This document shows, piece by piece, positions 1 through 6,558 of a stretch of 12,505 bases of DNA. This stretch comes from RBG-16-66-20 sp035499575 (GTDB lineage: Bacteria; Pseudomonadota; Gammaproteobacteria; Burkholderiales; SG8-39). Below the pieces are notes generated by a model. It ran no database searches, was not told the origin of the DNA, and saw nothing but the letters and a program-made list of their open reading frames with translations. Both the position numbers and the translations under genes were made by a program. The first letter of the stretch is position 1. Each line of letters starts with the position of its first letter. The stretch covers positions 1-12,505 of the forward strand of contig DATJYN010000162.1 of the NCBI GenBank assembly GCA_035499575.1. The letters are read 5' to 3'.

Positions 1-700
1 GAGGGCCCGAACCAGAAAAGCGCAGGGACCGCCCTGATCGATTTACGAATGCGGCGATGTCCGCGTTGGAGGTGTTCTCGCCGCTCGCCACGTTGAAGAT
101 ACCGCTTTCTCGGTGGTTTGCGATGGCAAGCAGCGCCTCTACAACATCGTCGAGCGCGATGTAGTCACGGACGATCCCCGGTGAGGAATCGATATGCACA
201 TCTTGGTTCGCGCGCAGCTGGGTGATCAGCTCCGACATGAATCCGGGCGCGCCCGGCGCGGCGTCGTACACGCAGGACAACCGAGCTACGCTCCCGCGGC
301 CGCCCGAGGCGGTGAGGCTGAGATTTTCGCCGAGCGCCTTGGTAAGGTCATAGAGGTGTCGGGGATTCGACGAAGCGAGCGCAAGAGGGTCGGATTCCTT
401 CGCGACCGTCGAGGGATTCGAATCGTACAGTCGCGTCGAGGAAAGGTAGATCAACCGGCTGAAAGCCCCTGTCTTCAAGAGGCGGCTAAGCAATCCAACA
501 TGCGCTTCGACCGTCGCACCCGGATTGCTCAGATAGTCCGCTGTCATGCCGACGCAATAAAAAACGATTCCGAGCGGTGTGCCTGAGAACACGCGTTCGT
601 CGCCGCGATCAGGCGCGAAGCATTCGAGTCCGGCACTGTGCAGGCGCTGTGCGAGACGACCGCCGATGAAACCGCGCGCGCCAAGGATGGTGTGGATCAC
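1..700 (-). CDS. NAD-dependent epimerase/dehydratase, C-terminus cut by window edge
   Basis: This is an extended short-chain dehydrogenase of the nucleotide-sugar epimerase/dehydratase type. About 233 residues are visible and the frame stays open to base 1. Seen: an N-terminal Rossmann motif GARGFIG (residues 7-13), the catalytic region LSSTRLY (86-92) followed by YDLTK with Tyr117 and Lys121, and RDYIALDDV (178-186), the usual motif before the substrate-binding part. The start is GTG at 700, overlapping the upstream acyltransferase stop as GTGA, so the two are probably translationally coupled. The family acts on NDP-sugars in the cytoplasm using bound NAD(P). Together with the acyltransferase this points to O-antigen, capsule or exopolysaccharide synthesis. 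The exact sugar substrate cannot be told. Base composition is less GC-rich than in the genes to the right, as is common in polysaccharide loci. Confidence 0.9.
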   Translation of the reverse strand, partial: MIHTILGARGFIGGRLAQRLHSAGLECFAPDRGDERVFSGTPLGIVFYCVGMTADYLSNPGATVEAHVGLLSRLLKTGAFSRLIYLSSTRLYDSNPSTVAKESDPLALASSNPRHLYDLTKALGENLSLTASGGRGSVARLSCVYDAAPGAPGFMSELITQLRANQDVHIDSSPGIVRDYIALDDVVEALLAIANHRESGIFNVASGENTSNADIAAFVNRSGRSLRFSGSGP

Positions 701-1212
701 GAACGGGCTCCCAGCTTCCGGAGGGGGTTTCCTGCGTAAACACCGTAGGCCTCCAGGCGGCCCCTCACGAGGGAGCCGGCCCCGATCACGCAACCGGTCC
801 CAACCCTTGCGCCATCGAGAATGATGCAATTCGCGCCGATCCACACGTCATCACCGATCTCTATGCCGCCTCGTGATGGCTTGAAGCCCTGTTCGCGGAT
901 CGGTACGGCCCGCCGTCGGAATTCGTGATTCGTCGGCGCCAGCGTGCAGTTCGAGGCAATCGCCACGCCCGCTCCGATGCGAATGCCGTTGCCGGTATAC
1001 AGAACGCATCCTGAGTTGATCACGCTGTTTGGGCCAACGAACACGTCGCCGAACCCTCCTGCAGGCTTAATCTTCACGAACGAATCGATGGTTACGTTCT
1101 CGTCGATAACGATACGACTGCCGCGCTCGGAGTCCTCTATGTCCGCGAGGCTCGAAACCCTAGCCGACGGAGCGATCGAAATCACGCGAGTAGGGGTGAG
1201 AACAATCGGCAA
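697..1212 (-). CDS. Hexapeptide-repeat (left-handed beta-helix) acyltransferase
   Basis: A 171-residue protein of the trimeric left-handed beta-helix acyltransferases (WbbJ/WcaF/maltose-acetyltransferase-like), which usually move an acetyl group from acetyl-CoA onto a sugar hydroxyl. Seen: imperfect hexapeptide repeats from about residue 34 to 155 (for example IRIGAGVAIASN and IEIGDDVWIGANCIILDGA), the TNHEF segment with probable catalytic His96, and the family-typical C-terminal YAGNPLRKL. The start is uncertain. The first possible codon is TTG at 1212, with an in-frame TGA two codons upstream; GTG at 1185 would remove nine residues and leave the helix intact. Neither has a clear ribosome-binding site. 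It overlaps the epimerase start by four bases, so both genes probably serve surface-polysaccharide modification. Specificity is unknown. Confidence 0.88.
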   Translation of the reverse strand: MPIVLTPTRVISIAPSARVSSLADIEDSERGSRIVIDENVTIDSFVKIKPAGGFGDVFVGPNSVINSGCVLYTGNGIRIGAGVAIASNCTLAPTNHEFRRRAVPIREQGFKPSRGGIEIGDDVWIGANCIILDGARVGTGCVIGAGSLVRGRLEAYGVYAGNPLRKLGARS

Positions 1213-1290
1213 AGGTCAAACATGAGGACTTCAACTTTCAATAAACTCGCTTTTGAGGGCGCAGCACGAAAGGAATTGCAAGTGTTTCTT

Positions 1291-1563
1291 CTACCCTTTA
1301 GGAGGTACGTAGCCGCTCGCCACGTCCGCGCCGGCGCCGAAGAAATGCTTCTCCATCTGCTCGACCAGGTACTTGCGCGCGCGCGGGTCGGCGAGGTTCA
1401 GCCGGTTCTCGTTGACCAGCATGGTCTGGTGCTTGATCCACTGCGCCCAGGCTTCCTTGGAGACGTTCTCGTAGATGCGCTTGCCGAGCTCGCCCGGATA
1501 GGTCGGGCGATCGAGGCCCTCGGCTTCGCGGCCGAGTTTCACGCACTTCACCATTCTTGCCAT
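1291..1563 (-). CDS. yggX: Fe(II)-trafficking / oxidative damage protection protein YggX
   Basis: A 90-residue cytosolic protein matching the full length of the YggX family, which protects iron-sulfur enzymes from oxidation and is thought to take part in Fe(II) handling. Seen: the N-terminal CVKLGREAEGL with the conserved Cys7, then TYPGELGKRIY, SKEAWAQW, KHQTMLVNENRLN and the C-terminal GYVPP. These correspond closely to the E. coli protein as I remember it. ATG at 1563 is chosen because family members begin with MAR/MSR followed by the conserved Cys; an in-frame ATG at 1614 would lie inside argA. Only 11 bases separate it from the argA stop, so it is probably the last gene of the rsmE-argA-yggX run. 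The argA-yggX pairing is common in betaproteobacteria (recalled, not searched). No hairpin terminator is visible after its stop. Confidence 0.95.
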   Translation of the reverse strand: MARMVKCVKLGREAEGLDRPTYPGELGKRIYENVSKEAWAQWIKHQTMLVNENRLNLADPRARKYLVEQMEKHFFGAGADVASGYVPPKG

Positions 1564-1574
1564 CGTCGGATGCC

Positions 1575-2894
1575 CTAGAGGCGCTTGAGGAAAACCTTCG
1601 AGCCGCGCTTCCAATTATAGAGCGCCTGGCGCTTCTCCGGCAGCACCGAGACGCCGGTTTCCTTGAAGCCCTGCGCGATGAACCAGTGCTGCGCGCGCGT
1701 GGTGAGCGCGAACACGCGCCGGATCTTCGCCTCCTTCGCGCGCTGCTCGCAGGCGAGCAGCAGCCGTTCGCCGTAGCCGGCGTCGCGGTAATCCGGCGCC
1801 ACCGCCAGGCAGGCGAGCTCGGCGCTTTTCTCCTCCGCATACGGATAGAGCGCGGCGCAGGCGAGGATGCTGCCGTCGTGCTCGATCACCTCGAAGTTGG
1901 CGATTTCCTGCTCGAGGCGCTCGCGGCTGCGTTTAACCAGCGTGCCGTCGGCCTCCAGCGGTTCGATCAGCGCGAGGATGCCGCCGACGTCGTCGATTTT
2001 CGCCGGCCGCAGCTTTTCCACCGGGTCGGCGGTGATCATGGTGCCCACGCCCGAGTGCGTGAAGAGTTCCAGCAGGGTTGCGCCCTCGGCGCGGCGCGAC
2101 ACCAGGTGCGCGCGGCCGACGCCCGAGCGCACCGCGCGCAGCGCGTATTCGATCGCCCGCTTGGTGGGCACGGCCAGACCGTCCTTTTTCAGCAGCGCTT
2201 CCGCTTCGCGCGCGCTCAGTTCGGAGACGATCTGCCCGCGGCGGCCGGTCGGCAACTGGTCCACGTAGAGCAGCAGCTTGTCGGCCTTGAGCGCGCGCGC
2301 CACGCTCTCCGCGACGTCTTCCCAGGCCAGGTTGAACACTTCGCCGGTGGGCGAGTAGCCGATATGCGGCACCAGCGCGACCTCGCCGGCTTCCAGCCGG
2401 CGCGCGATCGCGGCCGCATCGACTTTGCGCACCGCGCCGGTGAACTGGAAATCCACGCCGTCGACCACGCCGACCGGCTTGGCGGCGATGTAGTTGCCGG
2501 AGGCGACGCGGATCTGCGCGCCGGCCATCGGCGAATTCGGCAGGCCCTGCGACAGCAGCGCTTCGATTTCCACGCGCAGGAAGCCGGCCGCATGCTTAAC
2601 CGCGACCAGCGAATTCGCATCGGTAATGCGCAGGCCCTTGGCGTAGCGCGAACGCTGGTGCTTGGCGCGCAACTCCGCCTCGATCTGCGGGCGCGCGCCG
2701 TGCACCAGCACCAGCCGGATGCCGAGCGCCGCGAGCAGGTTCAGGTCGTGCAGGAACTTGACGAAGCGCCCGCGTTCGGCCACCAGCTCGCCGCCGAAGC
2801 CGATCACGAAGGTGCGCCCGCGGAAGGCGTGCACGTAGGGCGCGGCCTGGCGGAACCAGCGGACGAAAGCTTCCGGATGCGGCAGCGAGCTCAT
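1575..2894 (-). CDS. argA: N-acetylglutamate synthase (amino-acid acetyltransferase)
   Basis: This enzyme makes N-acetyl-L-glutamate from acetyl-CoA and glutamate, the first committed step of arginine synthesis, in the cytoplasm. At 439 residues it has the classic ArgA layout: an amino-acid-kinase-like domain (about 25-280) and a C-terminal GNAT acetyltransferase domain (about 290-439). Seen: LVLVHGARPQIE in the kinase-like fold, the inter-domain LLELFTHSGVGTMI, the acetyl-CoA loop YRDAGYGERLL and the C-terminal LYNWKRGSKVFLK. In this family the kinase-like domain is the site of arginine feedback inhibition rather than catalysis. The start is ATG at 2894, 15 bases after the rsmE stop; no strong Shine-Dalgarno is present, which fits coupling to rsmE. 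It is full length with no breaks. Confidence 0.97.
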   Translation of the reverse strand: MSSLPHPEAFVRWFRQAAPYVHAFRGRTFVIGFGGELVAERGRFVKFLHDLNLLAALGIRLVLVHGARPQIEAELRAKHQRSRYAKGLRITDANSLVAVKHAAGFLRVEIEALLSQGLPNSPMAGAQIRVASGNYIAAKPVGVVDGVDFQFTGAVRKVDAAAIARRLEAGEVALVPHIGYSPTGEVFNLAWEDVAESVARALKADKLLLYVDQLPTGRRGQIVSELSAREAEALLKKDGLAVPTKRAIEYALRAVRSGVGRAHLVSRRAEGATLLELFTHSGVGTMITADPVEKLRPAKIDDVGGILALIEPLEADGTLVKRSRERLEQEIANFEVIEHDGSILACAALYPYAEEKSAELACLAVAPDYRDAGYGERLLLACEQRAKEAKIRRVFALTTRAQHWFIAQGFKETGVSVLPEKRQALYNWKRGSKVFLKRL

Positions 2895-2909
2895 GGGGTC
2901 GCTACGTTA

Positions 2910-3641
2910 CTAGAAATCCCCCGCGAGCGCGTTGAGCGCGGCCAGCGCGGCCAGCGCCGCGGTTTCGGTGCGCAGGATCCGGGGCCCCAAGCGCACCGGC
3001 GCGAAGCCGGCGCGCAGGAGGAATGCCTCTTCTTCGGAACTGAAGCCGGCTTCGGGCCCGGCCGCAAGCACCACCGGACTCTTCGCCAGGTTGGCCAGCT
3101 TTTGCGAGCCGGACGGGGACAGCAGGATCTTCGCGCCGGCGGGGAAGCGGTAGCGCTGCAGCGCTACGGGCTCACGGATTTCGGGTATCCGGTTCCTGCC
3201 GCATTGCTCGCAGGCGGCGATGGCGATGCGCCGCCAGTGCGCGAGCTTCTTCGCCTCGCGCTCGCCGCTCAGCCGCACCAGCGATTTCGCGGTGAGCACC
3301 GGGTGGATCGCCGCCACGCCCAGTTCCACCGCCTTCTGCACCGTGAGGTCCATCTTGTCGCTGGAGGAGACCGCCTGTACCAGCGTCACCGCCAGCGGCG
3401 ATTCGCGCTCCAGGTCGCGCCGCTCGCCGAGCTCGGCAAGCACGCGGCCGCGCCCGGGCATGGCGAGCCGCGCGGCATACTCGCCGCCGCGGCCGTCGAA
3501 CAGCACTACCGCGTCGCCGTCCCGCAGGCGCAGCACGCGCGCCGCGTGATGCGCCGCCGCCTCGGGCAGTTCGACGCTCGCACGCGAAGCCAACCCCGCG
3601 TCAACGAACAGGCGGTGTACCCGCGCCGGGTGTTCGCTCAT
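2910..3641 (-). CDS. rsmE: 16S rRNA (uracil-1498-N3)-methyltransferase
   Basis: RsmE is a SPOUT methyltransferase that uses S-adenosylmethionine to make m3U1498 in 16S rRNA on the 30S subunit. The 243-residue length is normal. Seen: an N-terminal PUA-like RNA-binding part with HHAARVLRLRDGD (31-43), then the SPOUT domain with KMDLTVQKAVELGV (96-109), EQCGR (145-149), the knot loop AAGPEAGFS (193-201) and LGPRILRTETAA (218-229). The loop normally reads GPEGG; here the second-last glycine is alanine (Ala198), an unusual but mild change. The start is ATG at 3641 with no strong ribosome-binding site, 19 bases after the DUF4189 stop. It is followed by argA and yggX as a tight housekeeping run. Confidence 0.95.
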   Translation of the reverse strand: MSEHPARVHRLFVDAGLASRASVELPEAAAHHAARVLRLRDGDAVVLFDGRGGEYAARLAMPGRGRVLAELGERRDLERESPLAVTLVQAVSSSDKMDLTVQKAVELGVAAIHPVLTAKSLVRLSGEREAKKLAHWRRIAIAACEQCGRNRIPEIREPVALQRYRFPAGAKILLSPSGSQKLANLAKSPVVLAAGPEAGFSSEEEAFLLRAGFAPVRLGPRILRTETAALAALAALNALAGDF

Positions 3642-3660
3642 GGCCGATTCTGGCGCGCGC

Positions 3661-4029
3661 TCAGCGCGTGCAGGCCCAGGCGATCGGTTTGCAGCCCTCG
3701 CCGCAGCGCTTGAGCGCCTTGGTTTCCGCTTCGTTGCTCGTCGCGCCGGAGGCGGCGAACGCAGCCTTCGGCCCGTCGACTAGCGCGGCGCAGCCGTTCT
3801 TGAACTTGTGGACCACCTCGCACTCGCGCCGGCCGCATTGCCGGAGCGCCTCGACGCTCGCGTCGCGGGCGCGCGCCTTGTCGTAGCTCAGGCCCCAGGA
3901 CTGGGTCGGGCGGTAATAGGCGACGGCGCCGAAGCGATTCGGCACCGCCGACTGCTTCGCGGCGTCGACCGAATCCGCGGCGAGCAGCGCGAGCGCCGGC
4001 AGGATTACATGGTTGCGCCAAGTACCCAT
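3661..4029 (-). CDS. Small secreted cysteine-rich DUF4189 protein
   Basis: A 122-residue protein of unknown function that fits the DUF4189 family. Seen: an N-terminal signal peptide with Arg5, a hydrophobic stretch over about residues 8-18 and a likely cleavage after VDA near residue 23; then the family pattern FGAVAYY, WGLSYDKA, NGCAALVD and the C-terminal WACTR. Six cysteines in the mature part suggest three disulfides in the periplasm. ATG at 4029 is the only normal start and lies inside the UxaA-like gene, overlapping its last 25 bases in another frame. The ribosome-binding site is weak. It has no evident link to sugar-acid breakdown or to rsmE just downstream. Starting within the previous gene suggests at least partial co-expression with the catabolic operon. 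Family assignment rests on pattern recall. Confidence 0.8.
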   Translation of the reverse strand: MGTWRNHVILPALALLAADSVDAAKQSAVPNRFGAVAYYRPTQSWGLSYDKARARDASVEALRQCGRRECEVVHKFKNGCAALVDGPKAAFAASGATSNEAETKALKRCGEGCKPIAWACTR

Positions 4030-5528
4030 GGGGCAAACTCGTCTTCGCCGTAGCCGAACAACTCGGATTTGGATTTCTTGCCGGAAGCGGTTTCCAGGAC
4101 CAGGTCGAAGAACCTGCGGCCGACCGCGTCGACGGATTCCTTGCCGTCGATGATGGTGCCGCAGTTGATGTCCATGTCCTCTTCCTGGTGCTCCCAGAGC
4201 GCGGTGTTGGTCGCGAGCTTGAGCGAGGGCGCGGGCTTGCAGCCGTAGGCCGAGCCGCGCCCGGTAGTAAAGCAAATCATGTTGGCGCCGCCGGCGACCT
4301 GGCCGGTCGCCGACACCGGGTCGTAGCCCGGCGTGTCCATGTAAACGAAGCCCTTGGCGCCGACCGGTTCGGCGTACTCGAGGACCTGGACCAGGTTGGT
4401 GGTGCCACCCTTGGCGACCGCGCCCAGCGATTTCTCCAGGATCGTCGTGAGCCCGCCCGCCTTGTTGCCGGGCGAAGGGTTGTTGTTCATCTCGTTGCCG
4501 TTGCGGCGCGTGTAGTCCTCCCACCACCTGATGCGCGCAATCAGTTTCTCGCCAACCTCGCGGCTCACCGCACGTCGGGTCAGCAAATGCTCGGCGCCGT
4601 AGATCTCGGGCGTCTCCGAGAGGATCGCCGTGCCGCCGTGGCGTACGAGGAGGTCGACCGCGGCGCCAAGCGCGGGATTTGCGCTGATGCCCGAATAGCC
4701 ATCCGAGCCGCCGCACTGCAGGCCGAGCGTGAGATGGCTTGCGGGCACCGTTTCGCGCTTCACCCTGTTCGCCTCCGGCAGCACCGCCTCGATGCGCGCG
4801 ACGCCTTCGCGGATCGCCTTCGAGGTGCCGCCCTTTTCCTGGATCGTGTAGGCATGCAGCTTGTCGTGGCGCTTGAGCTGTTGCGTCGACAGGAGGCTGT
4901 TGATCTGGTTTGCTTCGCAGCCCAGGCCCACCACCTGTACCGCGTAGAAGTTCGGATGGCGCGCGTAGCCCGCCATGGTGCGGCGGAGCACGTCGATCGC
5001 CTCGCCGTCGGAGGCCATGCCGCAGCCGGATTTGTGGGTGAGCGCCACCACGCCGTCGACGTTCGGATAGGCGTCCAGGCGGTTCTCGAAATGCCGCGCA
5101 ATCGCCCGCGCCACGGTCGCCGAGCAATTGACGCTGGTGAGGATGCCGATGTAATTGCGCGTCGCCACGCGGCCGTCGGCGCGCACGATGCCCTGGAATG
5201 TAGACGGATTTTCAACAAAATTCGTTTTGGTGCAGCCCTGGGAAAAAGCGTAATCCCTCTCAAAATCCCCCATTGCCAGGTTCTGTACATGCACATGCTC
5301 GCCGGCGCGGATGTCGCGCGTCGCGAAGCCGATGATCTGGTTGTAGCGCCGCACCGGCCGGCCGGCCTTCACGTCGCGCACCGCGACTTTGTGGCCCGCG
5401 GGCACGCGCGCGGTGACCGCGACGTTGCCTTCCTTGACCAGGGTGGTGCCGGCCGGCAGCTCGACGCGCGCGATGACGACGTCGTCGGCGGGGTTGAGTC
5501 GGATGGTGAGATCGGCAGCCTGGAGCAT
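4005..5528 (-). CDS. Altronate/galactarate dehydratase-like protein (UxaA/GarD family)
   Basis: A full-length 507-residue sugar-acid dehydratase of the UxaA/GarD family, iron-dependent enzymes that remove water from hexonates or hexarates to give 2-keto-3-deoxy acids. Seen: an N-terminal SAF domain (about 12-85), a linker (about 87-112), then the catalytic part with RNYIGILTSVNC, THKSGCGM, QCGGSDGYSGISANP (about 270), NNNPSPGNKAGGLTTI (about 347) and TTGRGSAYG (about 421). Its features lie between UxaA and GarD as I recall them, so altronate, galactarate or another acid are all possible. The start is ATG at 5528 with the ribosome-binding site GGGAGGAA just upstream. It lies 19 bases after the pdxA2 stop, so it probably belongs to the same operon. 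The linker is unusually AT-rich for this window. The DUF4189 start overlaps its 3' end. Confidence 0.9.
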   Translation of the reverse strand: MLQAADLTIRLNPADDVVIARVELPAGTTLVKEGNVAVTARVPAGHKVAVRDVKAGRPVRRYNQIIGFATRDIRAGEHVHVQNLAMGDFERDYAFSQGCTKTNFVENPSTFQGIVRADGRVATRNYIGILTSVNCSATVARAIARHFENRLDAYPNVDGVVALTHKSGCGMASDGEAIDVLRRTMAGYARHPNFYAVQVVGLGCEANQINSLLSTQQLKRHDKLHAYTIQEKGGTSKAIREGVARIEAVLPEANRVKRETVPASHLTLGLQCGGSDGYSGISANPALGAAVDLLVRHGGTAILSETPEIYGAEHLLTRRAVSREVGEKLIARIRWWEDYTRRNGNEMNNNPSPGNKAGGLTTILEKSLGAVAKGGTTNLVQVLEYAEPVGAKGFVYMDTPGYDPVSATGQVAGGANMICFTTGRGSAYGCKPAPSLKLATNTALWEHQEEDMDINCGTIIDGKESVDAVGRRFFDLVLETASGKKSKSELFGYGEDEFAPWVLGATM

Positions 5529-5530
5529 GG

Positions 5531-5538
5531 TTCCTCCC
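5531..5538 (-). promoter_or_regulatory. Ribosome-binding site of the UxaA-like gene
   Basis: The sequence GGGAGGAA on the minus strand lies two bases before the ATG at 5528, with the GGAGG core four bases from it. It is one of the two strongest Shine-Dalgarno matches in the window and settles this start. The strength suggests independent translation initiation, in contrast to the overlapping genes upstream. Confidence 0.75.
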
Positions 5539-5547
5539 GAGCGAATG

Positions 5548-6558
5548 TTAGCGCGGCGCGAGCGCGTGAGGGTGCGGCGCGAGCGCCGCGGCCTGCCTTA
5601 GCGCTTCGATCATGCTGCGCTCGTCCGCTTTGCCGGTGCCGGCGATGTCGAAGGCCGTGCCGTGGTCCACTGAGGTGCGCACAATCGGCAGGCCGGCGGT
5701 GACGTTGACGCCTTGCTCCAGGCCCATGGCTTTCACCGGGCCATGGCCCTGGTCGTGGTACATGGCGACCACCAGGTCGTAGTCGCCACGCGCCGCCAGG
5801 TAGAACAGGCTATCGGCCGGTAGCGGGCCGTCGACTTTCCAGCCACGTTTCCTCGCGGCCGACACGGCGGGCGCGATTTTCTCTTCTTCTTCACCGCGTC
5901 CGAAGAGGCCGTTTTCGCCCGCGTGCGGGTTGATGCCGCAGACGCCGATGCGCGGCTCGGGGAAGCCGGCGCGCGCCAGCAATTCATGGCCGCGCGCGAT
6001 CGTGCGCCCGACGAGCGCGGCGTCGATCTTCTCGATCGCGTCGAGCAGGCCGATATGCGCCGTCACGTGGATCACGCGCAGCTTCGGCGCCAGCAGCGTG
6101 AGCGACACCTCCTTCGTACCGGTCAGCTTCGCCAGCAATTCGGTGTGTCCGGGAAACTTGTGGCCCGCCGCGTTCATCGCTTCCTTGTTGATGGGCGCGG
6201 TGCAGATGGCGTCGATGGAATGCTCGAGTGCGAGCTGTACGGCGCGCTCGATGTAGCGATAGGCCGCTTCGCCCGCCGCCGCGGAGACCTTGCCGTAGGG
6301 GATGTCCTTCGCCACCGGACCGGCATCGATGCATTCCACCGTGCCGGGCTTGAATTTCGCCTCACCGGGATTTTTGATGGATCCGATTTTCAGATTCAGG
6401 CCGAGGAGCAGATTGGCCCGCGCCAGTTGCCCGGCGTCGCCGATGACCAGCGGCCGGCAGAGCGCATAGGCGTCGGCGCGTGCGAGCGCCTTCGCGATGA
6501 CTTCCGGGCCGACCCCGGCGGGATCGCCCATCGTGATGCCGACGATTGGAAGACTCAT
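5548..6558 (-). CDS. pdxA2: PdxA2-type 4-phospho-tetronate dehydrogenase (decarboxylating)
   Basis: A 336-residue member of the PdxA family. Biosynthetic PdxA oxidises 4-phosphohydroxy-L-threonine for vitamin B6. PdxA2 paralogues next to DUF1537 kinases oxidise and decarboxylate 4-phospho-D-threonate or -D-erythronate to dihydroxyacetone phosphate. Seen: ITMGDPAGVGPEV (8-20), CTAPINKEA (119-127), FPGHTE (135-140) and the three metal-binding histidines in VTAHIG (His168), GINPHAGENG (His212) and MYHDQGH (His268), then TSVDHGTAFDIAG (295-307). All key residues are intact. ATG at 6558 overlaps the kinase stop as ATGA; an upstream in-frame GTG or ATG would only add a non-conserved tail. The catabolic role is inferred from the kinase and transporter context, since sequence alone does not separate PdxA from PdxA2 by eye. 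Confidence 0.9.
   Translation of the reverse strand: MSLPIVGITMGDPAGVGPEVIAKALARADAYALCRPLVIGDAGQLARANLLLGLNLKIGSIKNPGEAKFKPGTVECIDAGPVAKDIPYGKVSAAAGEAAYRYIERAVQLALEHSIDAICTAPINKEAMNAAGHKFPGHTELLAKLTGTKEVSLTLLAPKLRVIHVTAHIGLLDAIEKIDAALVGRTIARGHELLARAGFPEPRIGVCGINPHAGENGLFGRGEEEEKIAPAVSAARKRGWKVDGPLPADSLFYLAARGDYDLVVAMYHDQGHGPVKAMGLEQGVNVTAGLPIVRTSVDHGTAFDIAGTGKADERSMIEALRQAAALAPHPHALAPR

Noticed and set aside
1213..1290. Possible promoter or terminator in the AT-rich gap between yggX and the acyltransferase
   Set aside because: A TTGCAA could be a -35 element, but the best -10 candidate is poor and 19 bases away. No stem followed by a T-run is present for either orientation.
1557..3713. Long plus-strand open frame of over 700 codons opposite argA and rsmE
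   Set aside because: Its product is rich in Arg, His, Gln and Ala with no recognisable motif. It lies opposite two clearly conserved genes and arises from the GC-rich codon pattern.
5548..6558. Assignment as the housekeeping vitamin B6 gene pdxA
   Set aside because: It overlaps a DUF1537 kinase and sits in a sugar-acid transporter operon rather than beside ksgA or surA, so the catabolic paralogue is more likely. Sequence alone does not exclude the other role.
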